Shown here in pieces: positions 1 through 8,528 of a stretch of DNA of 64,000 nucleotides; the first letter of the stretch is position 1, and the number at the start of each line of letters is the position of its first letter. The position numbers and the translations under genes are program-made. Origin of the DNA: Acidovorax soli (GTDB lineage: Bacteria; Pseudomonadota; Gammaproteobacteria; Burkholderiales; Burkholderiaceae_C); NCBI RefSeq assembly GCF_900107605.1, contig NZ_FNQJ01000004.1, positions 62,001 to 126,000 of the forward strand, given 5' to 3'. The notes below the pieces were generated by a model. It was given only the letters and a program-made list of their open reading frames with translations. It made no database searches and had not been told where the DNA came from.

Positions 1-405
1 GTGATGGCCGAGGTGCTGCCGGGCGACAAGGCGGCCCGCGTGCAGGCGCTGCAGGCCGGGGGCCACACCGTGGCCATGGTGGGCGACGGCGTGAATGACG
101 CGCCCGCCCTGGCCGCCGCCGATGTCGGCATGGCCATGGGCAACGGCACCGACGTGGCCATGCACGCCGCCGGCATCACGCTGATGCGCGGCGACCCGAT
201 GCTGGTGGCGGCGGCCCTGGACATCTCGCGCCGCACGGTGGCGAAAATCCGGCAGAACCTGTTCTGGGCCTTTGTCTACAACGTGGCCGGCATTCCGCTG
301 GCGGCGCTGGGCTACCTGAACCCGGTGGTGGCGGGCGCGGCCATGGCGCTGAGTTCGGTGAGCGTGATGGCCAATGCGCTGTTGTTAAAACGCTGGCGAA
401 TGTAA
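1..405 (+). CDS. Heavy-metal P-type ATPase, C-terminal part (cut by window start)
   Basis: This is the end of a P1B-type metal-translocating ATPase, an inner-membrane pump exporting a soft metal ion (Cu/Ag class or Zn/Cd class). The visible part begins in the P domain and holds the hinge motif [18 protein letters not shown], which binds Mg and ATP, then the conserved [14 protein letters not shown] segment. The last two membrane helices follow, ending in the usual [15 protein letters not shown]. The MALSSVSV signature is typical of CopA-type copper pumps, but the CPC motif and N-terminal metal-binding domains lie outside the window, so the metal is not proven. It ends 61 bp from, and convergent with, the RND-efflux operon. 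Confidence 0.93.
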   Translation: MMAEVLPGDKAARVQALQAGGHTVAMVGDGVNDAPALAAADVGMAMGNGTDVAMHAAGITLMRGDPMLVAAALDISRRTVAKIRQNLFWAFVYNVAGIPLAALGYLNPVVAGAAMALSSVSVMANALLLKRWRM

Positions 406-466
406 GAATTTCCGGTCGCCCAGGCGGCGGTTCACCATCCGCTGAACGAATGGTGGGGCAATGGAA

Positions 467-1687
467 TCAATGGTCGCGTCCAGCGATGAGCACGGCATTC
501 GTGCCGCCGAAGGCGAACGAATTGGACAAGGCATAGCGCAGTTGCGGTGCGTCGCGTGCGGCGCCACGCACCAGATCCAGCCTGAAGGCCGGGTCGGCCC
601 CTGATAGATGCGCCGTGGGCGGCAGGCAACGCCTCTCCAGGGCACGCAGCACGGCCACCATTTCCACCGCCCCGCCCGCGCCCAGCAAGTGGCCGTGGAT
701 GGCCTTGGTCGAGCTCACGGGCGTTGTGTTGCCGAACACCTCGGCCACGGACTGCGCTTCTGCGGCATCGCCCGCCAGGGTTGCCGTGCCATGGGCATTG
801 ATATAGCCAATGTCCGAAGGGGCCAGCCCCGCATCCTGCAGTGCGGCACGCATGGCGCGGGTCTGGCCTGCGGCCTGTGGCTGGGTGATGTGCATGGCGT
901 CGCAGTTGGTGGCATAGCCGGCCAGGAAGAGTGGCGAGCGTGCGCCGCGCGCCTGCGCATGCGCTTCGGATTCCAGCACCAGCGCCGCCGCGCCTTCGCC
1001 CAGGGCGAAGCCCGCGCGGTCGGCAGAGAACGGACGACAGGCCGTGGCGGCATCGGCATCCTCGCGCAGCGGCGCAAGCACGCGCATGGCATGCCAGCTG
1101 GCCAGAACACCCGGGGTCAGCATGGCCTCGTGTCCCCCGGCGATGGCGATGTCGATCCAGCCGGCGCGCAGGGCCCGCAGCGCCTCGCCAATGGCCACGG
1201 CGGAAGAGGCGCAGGCACAGGCGTAGGTGAGCGATGCCCCCCGGGCGCCGTGGCGCAGTGCCAGTTCGGCTGCGGCGGCGTTGGGCATGGTAGTGAGCAC
1301 CGTGGTGGGGCGCATTCGCCGGTGCTGGCCATAGAGCGCCTGGCAGGTGGCATCGAAGCTGGCCGAGCCGCCCATGCCGCTGCCCCAGAAGATCCCCAGC
1401 CTTTGCGGGTCTGTTGCCCCGAGGTCCGCGGCCTGCAGGGCCGACTGGGCCGCGGCCAGGGCCATGGCCGTGCCGCGGTCCACCGGCAGGTTGGAAGGTG
1501 CGCGTGCCGCGCTTTCGTCGAATGCGCATGGCGCCACGGGCAGCAGCATGGGGTCCAGACCGGGCAGGGTCAGTGCATGCGCCCGCACCGAGGAGTGTCC
1601 ACGGAACAGGCGGTCATCGAACGGCGTCAGTTCGTTGCCCAGTGGCGTGACGATGCCGTAGCCCGCGATGCGTACCGGCCTGTTCAT
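467..1687 (-). CDS. Beta-ketoacyl-ACP synthase (FabF/KAS II-like)
   Basis: A 406-residue condensing enzyme expected to extend an acyl-ACP by decarboxylative condensation in the cytosol. The catalytic triad is intact: Cys159 in ACASSAVAIG, His299 in NAHGTAT, His333 in HGHLLGAGG, with Lys328 just before it. The glycine-rich FGGTNA end is also present. The ATG at 1687 overlaps the stop of the upstream ACP gene (ATGA), so the two are translationally coupled. It is the last gene of the RND-efflux operon and not part of a fab cluster, which points to a specialised product rather than bulk fatty-acid synthesis. That role is inference; the family call is secure. Confidence 0.9.
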   Translation of the reverse strand: MNRPVRIAGYGIVTPLGNELTPFDDRLFRGHSSVRAHALTLPGLDPMLLPVAPCAFDESAARAPSNLPVDRGTAMALAAAQSALQAADLGATDPQRLGIFWGSGMGGSASFDATCQALYGQHRRMRPTTVLTTMPNAAAAELALRHGARGASLTYACACASSAVAIGEALRALRAGWIDIAIAGGHEAMLTPGVLASWHAMRVLAPLREDADAATACRPFSADRAGFALGEGAAALVLESEAHAQARGARSPLFLAGYATNCDAMHITQPQAAGQTRAMRAALQDAGLAPSDIGYINAHGTATLAGDAAEAQSVAEVFGNTTPVSSTKAIHGHLLGAGGAVEMVAVLRALERRCLPPTAHLSGADPAFRLDLVRGAARDAPQLRYALSNSFAFGGTNAVLIAGRDH

Positions 1688-1953
1688 GCGCCGGTACCGG
1701 TGGCGGGTGCAGCCTGCAGCGCCTCGATCACGTCGCAGACATGCTGCAGGGTGATGCCGCCCTGGCGGGGGTCGAGCAGGTCTTCGGGGATGCGCAGGTG
1801 AAATGTGTCTTCGGCGTTGAAAACGAACTCCATGAGCGACAGGGAATCCAGTCCGATCTCTTCCAGGCAGATGCCGGGGCTCAGCCGGGCCGGGTCGACG
1901 TGGAATTTCTGCTCCAGCATGGAGCACAGGGTGGTGTAGGTATCGGTGTGCAT
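1684..1953 (-). CDS. Acyl carrier protein
   Basis: An 89-residue acidic carrier protein. The phosphopantetheine attachment motif GLDSL lies at residues 34-38 with Ser37 as the predicted attachment point, followed by the usual helix MEFVFNAEDTF. The start is the ATG at 1953 (MHTDTYTT). It lies 32 bp downstream of the hydrolase gene and overlaps the ketosynthase start by 4 bp. It differs from a housekeeping AcpP in sequence and context, and with the adjoining ketosynthase and hydrolase looks like a dedicated acyl-handling set. What acyl chain it carries cannot be seen. Confidence 0.9.
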   Translation of the reverse strand: MHTDTYTTLCSMLEQKFHVDPARLSPGICLEEIGLDSLSLMEFVFNAEDTFHLRIPEDLLDPRQGGITLQHVCDVIEALQAAPATGTGA

Positions 1954-1985
1954 GGTGATTGGCGTGGAAGCCACGGCAACGCTCT

Positions 1986-2819
1986 TCAGGGCGCGGTGGC
2001 AAGGGATGAAGGCGCCACCCGGTCCGGTCCGGGAGCGGCGTGGGGCTGCACCACGAATGCGGCGGTTTCGCTGGCGACCTGCTGGCGGTCGTTGTCGATG
2101 CAAACCATGTGGTAGCTGTTGTCCAGCACCAGGGTGCGCAGGCGGGATGCGCCCAGCCCCCGGGCAAGCAGGTCGAGGTTGGCCAGGCTGGCTACCTCGT
2201 CTTCGCGGGCATGGATGGCCAGCACACGCGGGCATTGCACCCGTCCCAGGTGGTTGCGCACATGCCGGATCAAGCGGTCGTGTTCGCGCAGGTGGCCTAT
2301 GCCCAGTACGGCCGCGCCGGCGCACGAGATGCGGCGCTGCTGGAGCTCGCGTTCGATCCAGGCGCGCACGCGCTCGTTCTTCACGCCATAGGGCGGGCGT
2401 TCGCGGTAGCTCCACCAGCGGCCCAGCGGCGTGTACAGCGCCAGCGGCAGCAGCCACTGGGTGCGCGGAATGGCCCAGCCGTCGAAGCGCAGCGTGGTGG
2501 ACATGAGCACCATGGCGTCTATCCGCGTGCCGCAGTGGATGGCCGCGCCCAATGCGAGCGATGCGCCGGCCGAGATGCCCACGAGCGCCACGCGCGCATG
2601 CGTGCGCCGCAGCGCGTCCACCTCGGCTTCGATGGCAGCGATCCATGTGTGCCAGGCGCTGGCCCGCTGCACAGGGGCCGTCGGGTCGAACGAGTACCCC
2701 GCAATGCGCAGCGCCACCACCGTGCACCCCGCCGAACGCAGCGCCGGATGCAGGGACATCAGTTCGTCGGGGGTGCTGCACAAGCCATGCAGCAGCAGCA
2801 CGGCGGTGCCCTGCGTCAT
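1986..2819 (-). CDS. Alpha/beta hydrolase, carboxylesterase-like
   Basis: A 277-residue alpha/beta-hydrolase without a signal peptide. The oxyanion-hole motif LLLHGLCSTP is at residues 8-17, the nucleophile elbow GISAGAS has Ser83, and a late AREDEV acid and DNSYHM histidine complete a plausible triad, as in Est30-type carboxylesterases and monoacylglycerol lipases. The start ATG at 2819 overlaps the RND pump stop (ATGA), so it is co-translated with the pump. Standing between an efflux pump and an ACP/ketosynthase pair, it may release or transfer an acyl group (inference). The substrate is unknown. Confidence 0.85.
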   Translation of the reverse strand: MTQGTAVLLLHGLCSTPDELMSLHPALRSAGCTVVALRIAGYSFDPTAPVQRASAWHTWIAAIEAEVDALRRTHARVALVGISAGASLALGAAIHCGTRIDAMVLMSTTLRFDGWAIPRTQWLLPLALYTPLGRWWSYRERPPYGVKNERVRAWIERELQQRRISCAGAAVLGIGHLREHDRLIRHVRNHLGRVQCPRVLAIHAREDEVASLANLDLLARGLGASRLRTLVLDNSYHMVCIDNDRQQVASETAAFVVQPHAAPGPDRVAPSSLATAP

Positions 2820-5800
2820 GTGATGGCTCCGGGTTCGCCGGTGGCGGGGGTCTGCCTGCGGGGCGCAAACCACGCCACATACAGCGCTGGCAGCACCACC
2901 AGGGTCAGCAGCGTGGCCGTCACCAGGCCGCCGATCACCACGATGGCCAAGGGGCGCTGCGTCTCGGCGCCGATCTCGTGCGACAGCGCCATGGGCAGCA
3001 GGCCCAGCATGGCCAGCAGCGCCGTCATGAGCACCGTGCGCAGGCGCTGCATGGAACCCTGGCGCACGGCCTCGACCACGCCCATGCCGCTGGCCTGCAG
3101 CTGCTGGTAAACCGACAGCATCACCACCCCGTTGAGCACGGCCTGCCCGGACAGCGCGATGAAGCCGATGGCTGCCGACACCGACAGAGGAATGCCGAAC
3201 ACCCACAGCGCGACAAAGCCGCCGACGAGTGCCAGTGGCACGTTGATGAGGATCAGAGAGGCCGTCTTGAACGACTTGAAGGCGTCGAACAGCAGCACGA
3301 AGATCAGCAGCAGCGAGATCGGCACCACGACCGACAGGCGCTTCATGGCGCGTTCCTGGTTCTCGAACTCGCCCGACCAGTTGAGCTGGTAGGTGTCGGG
3401 AATCTCCACGTTGCGCGCCACGCGCTCTTTCATGTCGGCCACTACGGAGCCCATGTCGCGGCCCTGGATGAAGATGCCGATGGCGGTGGTGCGCCGCCCG
3501 GCCTCGCGGGCGATGTTCATGGCGCCCATGCCCTCGCGGATGTTGGCCACGGCCGAGAGCGGCACGTAGCCGCCGTCGGAGGTGGCAATCGGCGTGCGTG
3601 GCAGGTTGGCGATGACGCGCTCGTCCTTGGGCAGGCGCACGGCCACGGCGAACTTGCGTTCGCCCTCCCACAGGCTGGTGGCGGCCTTGCCGGCGAGCGC
3701 CGCCTCGATCACGTCCTGCACGTCACCCACGTTCAGGCCGTAGCGCGCGGCGCGGTCGCGGTTGATTTCGATGAGCAGCTGCGGCACCTGGCCGTCGCGG
3801 TCGATCTCGGCACGCGCCACGCCCTGCACCTGCTTGATCTCGCGCGCTATTGAATCGGTGATGCGCTTCATCTCGGCAAGGTCATCGCCCGCGAGCTTGA
3901 TCACGATCTGGCCCTTGATCTGCGAGATGGATTCGAGCACGTTGTCGCGGATGGGCTGGGAGAAGGCCGGGTCGATGCCGGGGATGCCAGAGAGTGCGCG
4001 GCTCATCTCCTCGGTGATCTTCTCGCGCGTCATACCGGCGCGCCATCGGTCCTCGGGCTTCACGTCCACGAAGATTTCGGCCATGGAGATGGTCTTGGGG
4101 TCGGTTCCGTCCTCGGGCTGGCCGGCCTTGGAGACCGTGGTGTTGACCTCGGGCACCGTGAGCAGCGCCTTGCGCGCCATGCGCAGGATGCGCGTGGCCT
4201 CCTCGCTCGATACCGTGGGGGAGAGCGCGAAGTTGACCCAGGTGGTGCCCTCGTTGAGTTCGGGCAGGAATTCCGAACCCAGGCGCGAGGCCACCACGCC
4301 CGACAGGCCAAAGGCGGCCAGGGCGATCACCACCACCTTGCGGCGGTGTATGAGGGCCCAGTCGAGGATGGGCGCGTAGATGCTCTTGGCCGTGTGCACC
4401 ACGCGGTTGTCGCCATGCGGCAGGCGGCGCTTGAGCATCCAGTAGGCCAGGAGCGGCACCAGCGTGAGCGAGAAGATCAGCGAGCCCACGAGCGCCATGG
4501 TCACCGACAGCGCCATGGGCTGGAAGATGCGCCCCTCGTGGCGTTGCAGCGCGAAGATCGGGATATGCGCCGCGATGATGATGAGCATGGAGAACAGCGT
4601 GGGCCGGCCGACCTCGTTGGCGGCGTCGATGATGACGTCGCGCCGGTCGCGCTCGTCCATGTCCTCGCCGCGCTCGGCCAGGCGGTGCATGATGTTCTCG
4701 ACCACGATCACCGCGCCGTCCACGATGATGCCGAAGTCCATGGCGCCCAGGCTCAGCAGGTTGGCCGGCACGCCCATGACCTTCAGGCCCATGAAGGTGG
4801 CGAGCAGCGACAGCGGGATCACCACCACCACGGCCAGGCTGGCGCGCAGGTTCGACAGGAAGATGTAGAGCACGAGCGACACGAGCAGCGCGCCTTCCAC
4901 GAGGTTGCGGAACACCGTGGTCAGCGTCTTGTCCATGAGCCAGGTGCGGTCGTAGAAGGGCACGATCTGCACGCCCGGCGGCAGGCCGCGCGCATTGAGC
5001 GCCGCGATCTTGTCCTTCACGCCCTTGAGCACCACGCTGGGGTTCTCGCCCTTGCGCATGATGACGATGCCGGTGACCACGTCGTCGTCCAGATCCTGGC
5101 CCACCACGCCCAGGCGCGGCACGGCGCCGGTCTTCACCTCGGCGATGTCGCGGATCAGGATGGGCGTGCCGCCATGCGCGGCCACGACGATGCGGCCGAT
5201 GTCGTCGGCCGACTGCAGCAGGCCGATGCCGCGGATGGTGTACTGCTGCGCGCCCTGGGCCACGTAGCTGCCACCGGCGTTGGCGTTGCCGCGCCCCAGT
5301 GCATCGAGCAGGTTCTGGAAGGTGACCTTGTAGGCGCGCAGCTTGTCGAGGTCGGGCTGCACCTCGTACTGCTTGATGGCGCCGCCCATGGCCACCACGT
5401 CGGCCACGCCGGGCACCTGGCGCAGCGCGCGCTCCACGGTCCAGTCCTCGATGGTGCGGATTTCGGTGGTAGAGAGGCCGTCACCCTTGAGGCGGTAGCG
5501 CATGATCTCGCCCACGGGTGTGGCGTTGGGAGCGATATTGGCCTGCACGCCGGGCGGCAGGTCCACACTGGAGAGGCGCTCGGCGATCTGCTGGCGCACG
5601 ATGTTGACGTTGGCCGCGTCGTCGTAGGTGACCACGCTGAACGACAGGCCGAACTGTGTGTGCGAGAACACGCGGATCGAGTTGGGCAGGCCCGCCAGTG
5701 CCACCTCGATGGGCAGCGTCACCTGCTTTTCCACCTCTTCGGGCGCACGGCCAGGGTACAGCGCGATCACCGTGACCTGGGTGTCGGTCACGTCGGGGAA

Positions 5801-5911
5801 GGCCTCGACGGACAGGCTCTTGAACGCAAAGAAGCCGGCTGCAGCGAACAGCAGCGTGCCCAGGACGATGAACAGCGGCTGGTGCAGGGCGTATTGGATC
5901 AGGCGCTTCAT
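2816..5911 (-). CDS. RND efflux pump, heavy-metal (CzcA/CusA) family
   Basis: A 1031-residue inner-membrane proton antiporter that exports substrate through the periplasm together with the two upstream gene products. TM1 starts at about residue 13. The heavy-metal family signature in TM4 is DFGIIVDGAVIVVEN (residues 392-406) with Asp392, Asp398 and Glu405, the proton-relay acids of CzcA-like pumps. This pattern resembles the divalent-cation pumps (Co/Zn/Cd/Ni) more than CusA, but pump specificity by motif is only a guide. The start overlaps the adaptor stop and the stop overlaps the hydrolase start, so expression is tightly coupled across the operon. Confidence 0.95.
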   Translation of the reverse strand: MKRLIQYALHQPLFIVLGTLLFAAAGFFAFKSLSVEAFPDVTDTQVTVIALYPGRAPEEVEKQVTLPIEVALAGLPNSIRVFSHTQFGLSFSVVTYDDAANVNIVRQQIAERLSSVDLPPGVQANIAPNATPVGEIMRYRLKGDGLSTTEIRTIEDWTVERALRQVPGVADVVAMGGAIKQYEVQPDLDKLRAYKVTFQNLLDALGRGNANAGGSYVAQGAQQYTIRGIGLLQSADDIGRIVVAAHGGTPILIRDIAEVKTGAVPRLGVVGQDLDDDVVTGIVIMRKGENPSVVLKGVKDKIAALNARGLPPGVQIVPFYDRTWLMDKTLTTVFRNLVEGALLVSLVLYIFLSNLRASLAVVVVIPLSLLATFMGLKVMGVPANLLSLGAMDFGIIVDGAVIVVENIMHRLAERGEDMDERDRRDVIIDAANEVGRPTLFSMLIIIAAHIPIFALQRHEGRIFQPMALSVTMALVGSLIFSLTLVPLLAYWMLKRRLPHGDNRVVHTAKSIYAPILDWALIHRRKVVVIALAAFGLSGVVASRLGSEFLPELNEGTTWVNFALSPTVSSEEATRILRMARKALLTVPEVNTTVSKAGQPEDGTDPKTISMAEIFVDVKPEDRWRAGMTREKITEEMSRALSGIPGIDPAFSQPIRDNVLESISQIKGQIVIKLAGDDLAEMKRITDSIAREIKQVQGVARAEIDRDGQVPQLLIEINRDRAARYGLNVGDVQDVIEAALAGKAATSLWEGERKFAVAVRLPKDERVIANLPRTPIATSDGGYVPLSAVANIREGMGAMNIAREAGRRTTAIGIFIQGRDMGSVVADMKERVARNVEIPDTYQLNWSGEFENQERAMKRLSVVVPISLLLIFVLLFDAFKSFKTASLILINVPLALVGGFVALWVFGIPLSVSAAIGFIALSGQAVLNGVVMLSVYQQLQASGMGVVEAVRQGSMQRLRTVLMTALLAMLGLLPMALSHEIGAETQRPLAIVVIGGLVTATLLTLVVLPALYVAWFAPRRQTPATGEPGAIT

Positions 5912-7137
5912 TGGTGCGCGTCCTTCTTCATGGCCGCTTCTTCCTGGGCGGATTGGAACTGCCGCGCCAGCAGCAGCACGTTCTGCGTGACGATTTTTTC
6001 ACCCGCGGCCAGGCCAGTGGCCACCACCACGTCGCGCGGGCCTTCGTGGCCCAGCGTGACGGTGCGCGGCTCGAACACGCCGGGCTCGCGCTGCACGAAG
6101 ACGGTGTGGACCTTGCCATTGAGCGTCACGGCCTCGGCCGGCACCACGACTCCGCTGCGGCGGCTCTCGCTCACATGCGCGGTGGCCAGCATTTCGGCCT
6201 TGAGGCGGCGGTCGGCGTTGGGCACCATGCCGCGCACCTTCAGTGTGCGTGTGGTGGGGTCGATGGCGTCGGCCGTGGCCATCACGCGGCCCGTGAAGGT
6301 CTCGCCCGGGTAGGCGGGCACTTGCAGTGTGAAACCGTCTCCGGGGCGCAGCGAGGCGAGGTCGCCTTCGCGCGCATCGATCTGCACCCACAGCGAGGAG
6401 GGATCGGTCACCACGAACAGCGCGGGCGTGCCGGGGCCCGACTGGTCGGGTCGCAGTTCCTGGCCGGGGTTGAGGTTGCGCTCGACCACCACGCCGCCCA
6501 TGTTGGCCGAGATGGCGAGCTGCTGGTTCACGGTGGTACCGCCGCCATACAGGCTGGTGCGGGCGGCGGCTCGGGCCACCTCGGCCTGGGCGCGCGCGGC
6601 GTCGGCCTCGGTCTGTTCCAGGTCCTTGCGGGCCACGATGCCGGCCTCGAACAGCTCGCGCTGGCGGCGCAGTGCCTGCTGTGCGAGCACCTGGTCGGCA
6701 TGGGCCTTGGCGGTGTCGGCCTGGGCCTGGCCAAAATCGGGCGAGGCCAGCAGGGCCAGCGGGCTACCCGCTTTCACTGTCTGGCCCAGGTCGGCACGGA
6801 TGGCCGCCACGCGGCCCGCGAACGGCGGGTAGATGCGCTGGGTGCGCTCTTCGTTCCAGACCAGCTTGGCAGGCAGGTCGATGACGATCTCCTTGGCAGG
6901 CTGGGCGTCGCTCACCCGCAGCAGGGCAAGCTGCGGATGGTCGGCTGGAAAGCGCAGCTGCGCTCCCTGCACGACGGGAGGTGCGGCTTCGGCGGGGGCT
7001 GCTGCGGGGGCGGTGGCTTCGCCGCAGCCGGCCAGCAAGGCGCTGCATCCCAGGGCCAGGGCGAGCAGGCTGCGGGTGGCGATGGAGCGCGAGGAGGCGT
7101 TGCGCACGCGCAGGTGGAAGGTGAAAGAGTGCACCAT
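5908..7137 (-). CDS. Efflux RND periplasmic adaptor lipoprotein (CzcB-like)
   Basis: A 409-residue membrane-fusion protein linking the RND pump to the outer-membrane channel. The N-terminus has a hydrophobic stretch ending in the lipobox LLAGC (lipidated Cys38) and an Ala/Pro-rich linker, so it is probably anchored as a periplasmic lipoprotein. A biotinyl-lipoyl half-motif, an alpha-helical hairpin rich in Ala/Gln/Glu (about residues 125-200), the second lipoyl half (VVVERNLNPGQEL) and beta-barrel domains follow. Second gene of the operon, 25 bp after the outer-membrane factor. Confidence 0.94.
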   Translation of the reverse strand: MVHSFTFHLRVRNASSRSIATRSLLALALGCSALLAGCGEATAPAAAPAEAAPPVVQGAQLRFPADHPQLALLRVSDAQPAKEIVIDLPAKLVWNEERTQRIYPPFAGRVAAIRADLGQTVKAGSPLALLASPDFGQAQADTAKAHADQVLAQQALRRQRELFEAGIVARKDLEQTEADAARAQAEVARAAARTSLYGGGTTVNQQLAISANMGGVVVERNLNPGQELRPDQSGPGTPALFVVTDPSSLWVQIDAREGDLASLRPGDGFTLQVPAYPGETFTGRVMATADAIDPTTRTLKVRGMVPNADRRLKAEMLATAHVSESRRSGVVVPAEAVTLNGKVHTVFVQREPGVFEPRTVTLGHEGPRDVVVATGLAAGEKIVTQNVLLLARQFQSAQEEAAMKKDAHQ

Positions 7138-7162
7138 GGGTGGGTCCAGGCAAAGAGAAAGA

Positions 7163-8437
7163 TCAGGGGGCCGCAGACAGCATCTGTGGCTGCGTGCGCA
7201 ACTGCCAGGCGCCGAGGGCCTTGGCGTGTTCGAGGCGGGCGGAGAGCGCTTCCAGCGCGGTGGCGCGCAGGGTTCGGCGGGCGTCGAGCAGGTCGGTGAG
7301 CGAGGTGGCGCCCTTGGCGTAGGCGAGTTCGGCGCTTTGCGCCACCTGGCGTGCGCGCGGCAGGATGCCGTTGTCGAAACTGGCGCTGCGCTGCGCGGTA
7401 CCAGCCGCGGCTTGCTGCAGGTGTTGCAGGTCGAGCTGGGCCAGGCGGCGGGTCTTTTCGAGGGTGTCCTGGGCCTGGGTGTATTCGGCCTGGGCGCGGC
7501 CGATCTCGCCTTCGTAGCGGTAGCCCCACTGAAGCGGCACCGAGACGCGCAGTTCTACCAGGCGGTTCGACGTGCCCGGGAAGTGGTCGTACGAGGCGCC
7601 GACCGTCCAGTCGGCCTTGCGCAGGGCACTGGCGTGGTCCAGCGCGGCCTGGGCCGCCTGGACGCGGGCCGTGGCCGCGCGCACGTCGGCACGCGCTTCG
7701 ACCCAGGCGGCCAGGTCACCGCCCGGACCGTTGGGGTCTGACAGCGTGGGCCAGTCGGCCTCCGAGGCCTCCAGTCCGACGCCACGGCCGATCACCTGGG
7801 CCAGTGCCAGGGCGGCGTTTTCCTTGTCGAGCAGCGCTGTCTGCGTGTCGGCGCGGGCGCGTTCTGCCTCGATGCTGGTGCGTGCGGCATCCTGCACCGA
7901 CAGGTCGCCGGCCTGCACGCGCCGCTGGGCCAGGCGTGCCAGTTCCTTGGCACTGCGCTCCATCTCGGCGGTCTCCCGCGCACGCTGCTGGGCGGCCAGC
8001 AGGTCGTAATAGGCGGCCAGCGCGGCCTGCAGCTGCTGGACCTGCACCTCGTTCACATCGGCCTGGGCCGCATCGGCGTTGCGCTGGGCGGCCAGCGTGC
8101 GCAACGCCCGCTTGTTGCCGCGCTCCCAGGTCCAGTCGATGCCGATGGATTTGTCGATGCGCTTGCGCGTCAGCAGGTTGCCGCCGCCGATGCCGTTCTG
8201 CAGGTCGATGGAGGCGGTCTTGGCGCTCAGTACGGGGGCGGGCGCATGGTCGGCGCTCAGGATGTCGGAGCGGGCTGCGGCCAGCGCGTGGCGTGCCAGC
8301 GCCACATCGCTGTTGTCGCGTGCCGCCGCCAGCGTCTGTGCCAGCGTGAGGGCGGCGGGGGCGGGCGTGCTTTGCTGGGCCCAGCCGGCCAGGGGGCTGA
8401 CCAGCGCGGCGATGAAGATCAACTGTCGTATGCTCAT
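7163..8437 (-). CDS. Outer-membrane efflux channel, TolC/CzcC family
   Basis: A 424-residue outer-membrane factor with a cleavable signal peptide (LIFIAALVSPLAGWAQQ) and two halves of long Ala/Gln/Arg-rich helices, as in TolC-family channels of heavy-metal RND systems. It is the first gene of the minus-strand operon of channel, adaptor, pump, hydrolase, ACP and ketosynthase. The start at 8437 leaves a 91-bp divergent control region shared with the response regulator. Confidence 0.92.
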   Translation of the reverse strand: MSIRQLIFIAALVSPLAGWAQQSTPAPAALTLAQTLAAARDNSDVALARHALAAARSDILSADHAPAPVLSAKTASIDLQNGIGGGNLLTRKRIDKSIGIDWTWERGNKRALRTLAAQRNADAAQADVNEVQVQQLQAALAAYYDLLAAQQRARETAEMERSAKELARLAQRRVQAGDLSVQDAARTSIEAERARADTQTALLDKENAALALAQVIGRGVGLEASEADWPTLSDPNGPGGDLAAWVEARADVRAATARVQAAQAALDHASALRKADWTVGASYDHFPGTSNRLVELRVSVPLQWGYRYEGEIGRAQAEYTQAQDTLEKTRRLAQLDLQHLQQAAAGTAQRSASFDNGILPRARQVAQSAELAYAKGATSLTDLLDARRTLRATALEALSARLEHAKALGAWQLRTQPQMLSAAP

Positions 8438-8458
8438 CCTCCGTTTATCGTTGCGCCT

Positions 8459-8477
8459 GCCTGACCGCCGCCTGACC
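8459..8477. promoter_or_regulatory. Candidate response-regulator operator between efflux operon and two-component genes
   Basis: Two identical GCCTGACC octamers (8459-8466 and 8470-8477) lie in direct repeat with 11-bp spacing, in the 91-bp gap between the divergently transcribed efflux operon and response-regulator gene. Tandem direct half-sites about one helical turn apart are the usual binding pattern of OmpR/PhoB-family regulators, and the adjacent gene encodes one. Site function is inferred from layout only. Confidence 0.5.
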
Positions 8478-8528
8478 TGGGCCCTGCGTAAAAATGCGTA
8501 TCCCCATTACCCGAGTGCCCCCGCGCCC

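Noticed and set aside
1-405. Treating the window-edge ATPase fragment as a small independent gene
   Set aside because: It begins at the window edge in the middle of a P domain; the true start lies outside.
4346-6313. A 655-codon plus-strand frame antisense to the pump and adaptor genes
   Set aside because: Same kind of His/Gln/Asp-rich shadow; the opposite strand has clear RND motifs.
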